DNA of 11,013 bases from Xylaria sp. FL1777 (lineage: Eukaryota > Ascomycota > Sordariomycetes > Xylariales > Xylariaceae): assembly GCA_022578965.1 (NCBI GenBank), contig MU401069.1, positions 1-11,013 of the forward strand, in the 5' to 3' direction. How positions within the stretch are numbered: position 1 is the stretch's first letter; every line of letters begins with the position of its first letter. Shown here one piece after another: positions 9,263 through 11,013 of this stretch. The notes under the pieces are model-generated. The model ran no database searches. It had not been told where the DNA came from and worked only from the letters and a program-made list of their open reading frames with translations. The position numbers and the translations under genes were made by a program.

Positions 9263-9265
9263 TAA
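9241..9265 (-). repeat. Right terminal inverted repeat of the TIR element
   Basis: This is the partner of 3269-3293 in inverse orientation, matching at 21 of 25 bases with transition differences only. It is followed immediately by the second copy of the target octamer AATATACT (9266-9273) and then by the continuation of the interrupted AB repeat. Confidence 0.78.
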
Positions 9266-9970
9266 AATATACTAATAGTTTATGCTTTAAAAAAAAACTA
9301 TTTTTTAGTTTTTATAATAAAAGTTTTAAAAGTTTTACGTAAAATACTTTAAAAACTTATATTAATATTTAAACTTTGCTATTAATAATATAATAAAATA
9401 TTTTATGCTAAAACAAGTTTAATAATATATTATTACTATATTTAATAAAATAATTAATATAAATAGTATAAAAATATCTAAATAAAAAAAATAAAAAAAA
9501 TATAGCTATGTTTTATATACTAAGCTTTTTATAATATATTAATATATTTTTAATAAACATATTAAACATTTTATAAATAAAGCATAAATTAACAATGTTA
9601 TTAAAAATATACTTTGTTTAACTTTAAAATTAATATTTAAAATATAAATAAAGCAGCAATTAAATATTTATTAAATGTTTAATATATAGTTAAACTAATT
9701 AGCTTTATGCTTAATAATAGCTATAACGTTTGTTTTATTATTTTTAATAAAATTAACTATAGTTATATTACTTTTAAGTACTTTTTTTATATATATAAAT
9801 ATATTGCTAGCTATAGATTTACTAATATAATTTAAACTATTAAAAGATAATAAAGAATTATTAATAAATAATAATTGTAAACAGCTAAAAAAAAAGCAAA
9901 GAAAATAAAACATATATAATACTTTACGTTAATTTATATTTAGCTATAGTTTTTTTTTTTTTTTTTTTTT
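9266..9970. repeat. Right part of AB repeat copy 1
   Basis: This aligns with 5546-6289 of the uninterrupted copy. The offset is 3720 bases at the left and 3696 after a 24-bp deletion here, opposite 5745-5768. Over 9695-9913 against 5999-6217 I counted 25 differences, of which 21 are transitions, close to the divergence of the left halves. Clear homology ends near 9938 and is followed by a T21 run (9950-9970), mirroring the T29 run of the other copy. Together with 1686-3268 it rebuilds one AB element of about 1.8 kb. Its own 72-codon minus-strand open stretch (9695-9913) shows no sign of selection. Confidence 0.86.
9950..9970. repeat. T21 homopolymer at the right end of AB copy 1
   Basis: A run of 21 T stands at the same place relative to the AB repeat as the T29 run at 6261-6289. 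The length difference is ordinary homopolymer slippage. Confidence 0.8.
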
Positions 9971-9978
9971 GCTTTTTT

Positions 9979-10020
9979 ATAAAGAATTAATAAGAACACA
10001 TAAAGAATTAATAAGGACGC
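9979..10020. repeat. 21-bp tandem duplication
   Basis: Two adjacent 21-base units (9979-9999 and 10000-10020) share the core AAAGAATTAATAAG and differ only by two A/G transitions near their ends. They lie just outside the AB repeat in less mutated DNA. A simple slippage duplication is the likely origin. Confidence 0.85.
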
Positions 10021-10106
10021 ATAATTTTAAAAACACATAAACATTTCGAGGGTTTTCATTAGTTAAAAAATTAATTGTTAGTGCACTTTATACTAAACTT
10101 ACTTAT
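10021..10106. other. Less mutated spacer before the tandem array
   Basis: This is a short stretch with ordinary dinucleotides such as TTCGAGGG near 10046-10053 and GTGCAC at 10081-10086. There is no open frame or RNA structure. It appears to be DNA outside the mutated repeats. Confidence 0.4.
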
Positions 10107-10303
10107 TTACATAAACTTATTTATATAAACGTAGCTATATAAACTTATTTATATAAACCTTTTTATATAAATAAAGCTATTTAAACTTTTTTATATAAAT
10201 GAAGCTATATAAACTTTTCTAAATAAAGTTATTTATATAAACTTTTTTAAACAAACCTTTTTAAACAAACTGTCTTAAATAAACCGTTTTAAATAACTAT
10301 AGC
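10107..10303. repeat. Degenerate TATATAAAC-type tandem repeat
   Basis: Motifs of the form (T)ATATAAAC followed by a T-rich spacer recur irregularly every 14 to 30 bases, for example ending near 10116, 10140, 10158 and 10240. Variants such as AAACAAACC and AAATAAACC appear near 10250-10285. This looks like the older, degenerated flank of the regular array that follows at 10304. Confidence 0.65.
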
Positions 10304-10468
10304 TATATAAACCCTTTAGAATAGCTATAGCTATATAAACTTTTTAAAATAGCTATAGCTATATAAACCCTTTAATAGTTATAGCTATAGCTATATAAAC
10401 CTTTTTAAATGGCTTTAGCTATATAAACCCTTTAATAGCTATAGCTATAGCTATATAAACCCTTTAAT
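10304..10468. repeat. Tandem array of 28/32-bp units
   Basis: Five full units begin at 10304, 10332, 10360, 10392 and 10420, with a partial sixth from 10452 to 10468. Each starts TATATAAAC, continues with a CCTTTA-like block and ends in ATAGCTATAGC-like steps. Lengths run 28, 28, 32, 28, 32. The 32-base forms carry an extra AGCTAT step but a shorter central block. The CCC of the unit is retained in most copies, so this array has not undergone the mutation seen in the long repeats. That fits a repeat unit too short to trigger RIP-like processes. It is a minisatellite and carries no canonical telomere repeat. Confidence 0.88.
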
Positions 10469-11013
10469 TATTAAATATAAGTAATAATATATAATATTAG
10501 GTTTATTAGTTATATTAATCGCCTGTTATTTTTATTATATAAACGTAACTAGCTAGCTACGCAGGTTTTATATAAAGGCCTTTATTTTTTGAATATAAGT
10601 TTACTTTTAAATATTTATTAGTTAAATAATTTTAGCTTAAAATATAATTTCTTATATTTAATATACTTTTTTAAGAAGTATTTTTTAAAGAATAATTTTT
10701 ATAAATATATTTTGTTTTAATTTTAATAATTATATTTAGCTAAAAAAAACTTGTTGCATTTATTTAGTTATTTATATATTTAACTTTTTTTTTAATAAGT
10801 TTTTAAGTATTTTTTACTTTTTTTTTAGTATTTTTTTAAGCGTTTAATATTTTTAAATATTTTTAATATTTATAAAGTTAAGCTATTTTAGAAAAGTATT
10901 TTATTTGTTTTTAAAAAATGCTTTTATTAAACTATTAATAATTATATTAGTAATAAAAATATATTTAACTTTTAAAGTTTTATTAAAAACTTTTTATTAT
11001 AGCTAATAATTAT
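10469..11013. other. AT-rich end of window, two small palindromes, no gene
   Basis: To about 10600 the DNA is less mutated and contains the perfect palindromes TAGCTAGCTA (10550-10559) and ATAAAGGCCTTTAT (10572-10585), plus CGCCTG at 10520-10525. After 10600 it turns into AT-saturated sequence with long T and A stretches. No supported gene, RNA or repeat partner is visible there. Confidence 0.6.

Larger units (their letters stand above)
3269..9265. mobile_element. Decayed hAT-like TIR transposon, 5997 bp with nested repeat
   Basis: This unit splits AB copy 1 precisely. The flanking octamer AATATACT is duplicated at 3261-3268 and 9266-9273 and occurs once in the unsplit copy at 5546-5553. The ends are 25-bp inverted repeats (3269-3293 and 9241-9265), 21/25 identical with four transition mismatches. 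Subtracting the nested AB copy (4445-6289) leaves about 4.15 kb, a normal size for an autonomous cut-and-paste transposon. An 8-bp duplication is characteristic of hAT elements, though P, Merlin or MULE types with similar duplications are not excluded. The ends do not show the common hAT CAGNG start. No transposase can be recognised because the interior is saturated with C-to-T changes and in-frame stops. Confidence 0.75.

Noticed and set aside
10304..10468. Array units containing AAACCCT as telomere repeats
   Set aside because: The units are 28 or 32 bases long and AAACCCT occurs once per unit. No TTAGGG-type or TTTAGGG-type tandem run exists.
1..11013. CRISPR array, rRNA, or bacterial operon features
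   Set aside because: No regularly spaced conserved repeats with unique spacers, no rRNA-like conserved blocks, and no coding frames with ribosome binding sites were seen. The repeats present are transposon copies and a minisatellite.

Overview
This window has no intact gene. It is extremely AT-rich DNA made almost entirely of decayed, nested repeats. A hand count of 121-660 gives 65 G or C in 540 bases (12%). Repeat copies differ mainly by transitions with very few indels: 29 transitions against 5 transversions in 300 aligned bases of one pair, and 21 against 4 in 219 bases of another. This fits an AT-rich, RIP-like (repeat-induced C-to-T) mutated block of a fungal nuclear genome, most likely a filamentous ascomycete. 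The species cannot be named from this sequence. Another very AT-rich eukaryote, or organellar intergenic DNA, is less likely because of the transposon structures and the transition bias.

Layout: 1-1497 is saturated AT-rich DNA with nothing recognisable. At 1498-1567 there are two tandem copies of a small hairpin, followed at 1568-1685 by a less mutated island with a GC-rich hairpin. One copy of a roughly 1.8 kb repeat (here called 'AB') starts at 1686, breaks off at 3268 and resumes at 9266-9970. A second, uninterrupted AB copy lies at 4445-6289.

The first AB copy is split by an inserted unit at 3269-9265. That unit has 25-bp terminal inverted repeats (21/25 identical, all four mismatches transitions) and an 8-bp target-site duplication, AATATACT. 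The uninterrupted AB copy preserves the empty site at 5546-5553. The structure fits a dead hAT-type DNA transposon of about 4.15 kb that itself contains the second AB copy. The left part of the first AB copy also carries a 472-bp near-palindromic foldback element (2610-3081) flanked by a TA duplication. Its empty site is preserved in the other AB copy at 5367-5368. This foldback element is far less mutated than its surroundings and so looks like the youngest insertion.

To the right, 9971-10600 is again less mutated. It holds a 21-bp tandem duplication, a run of degenerate TATATAAAC motifs and a 28/32-bp tandem array (10304-10468). The window ends in AT-rich DNA without genes. The remaining cytosines in the saturated parts lie almost only after a purine (GpC or ApC), while TpC and CpC are nearly gone. 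This context is unlike the classical CpA-directed RIP signature.
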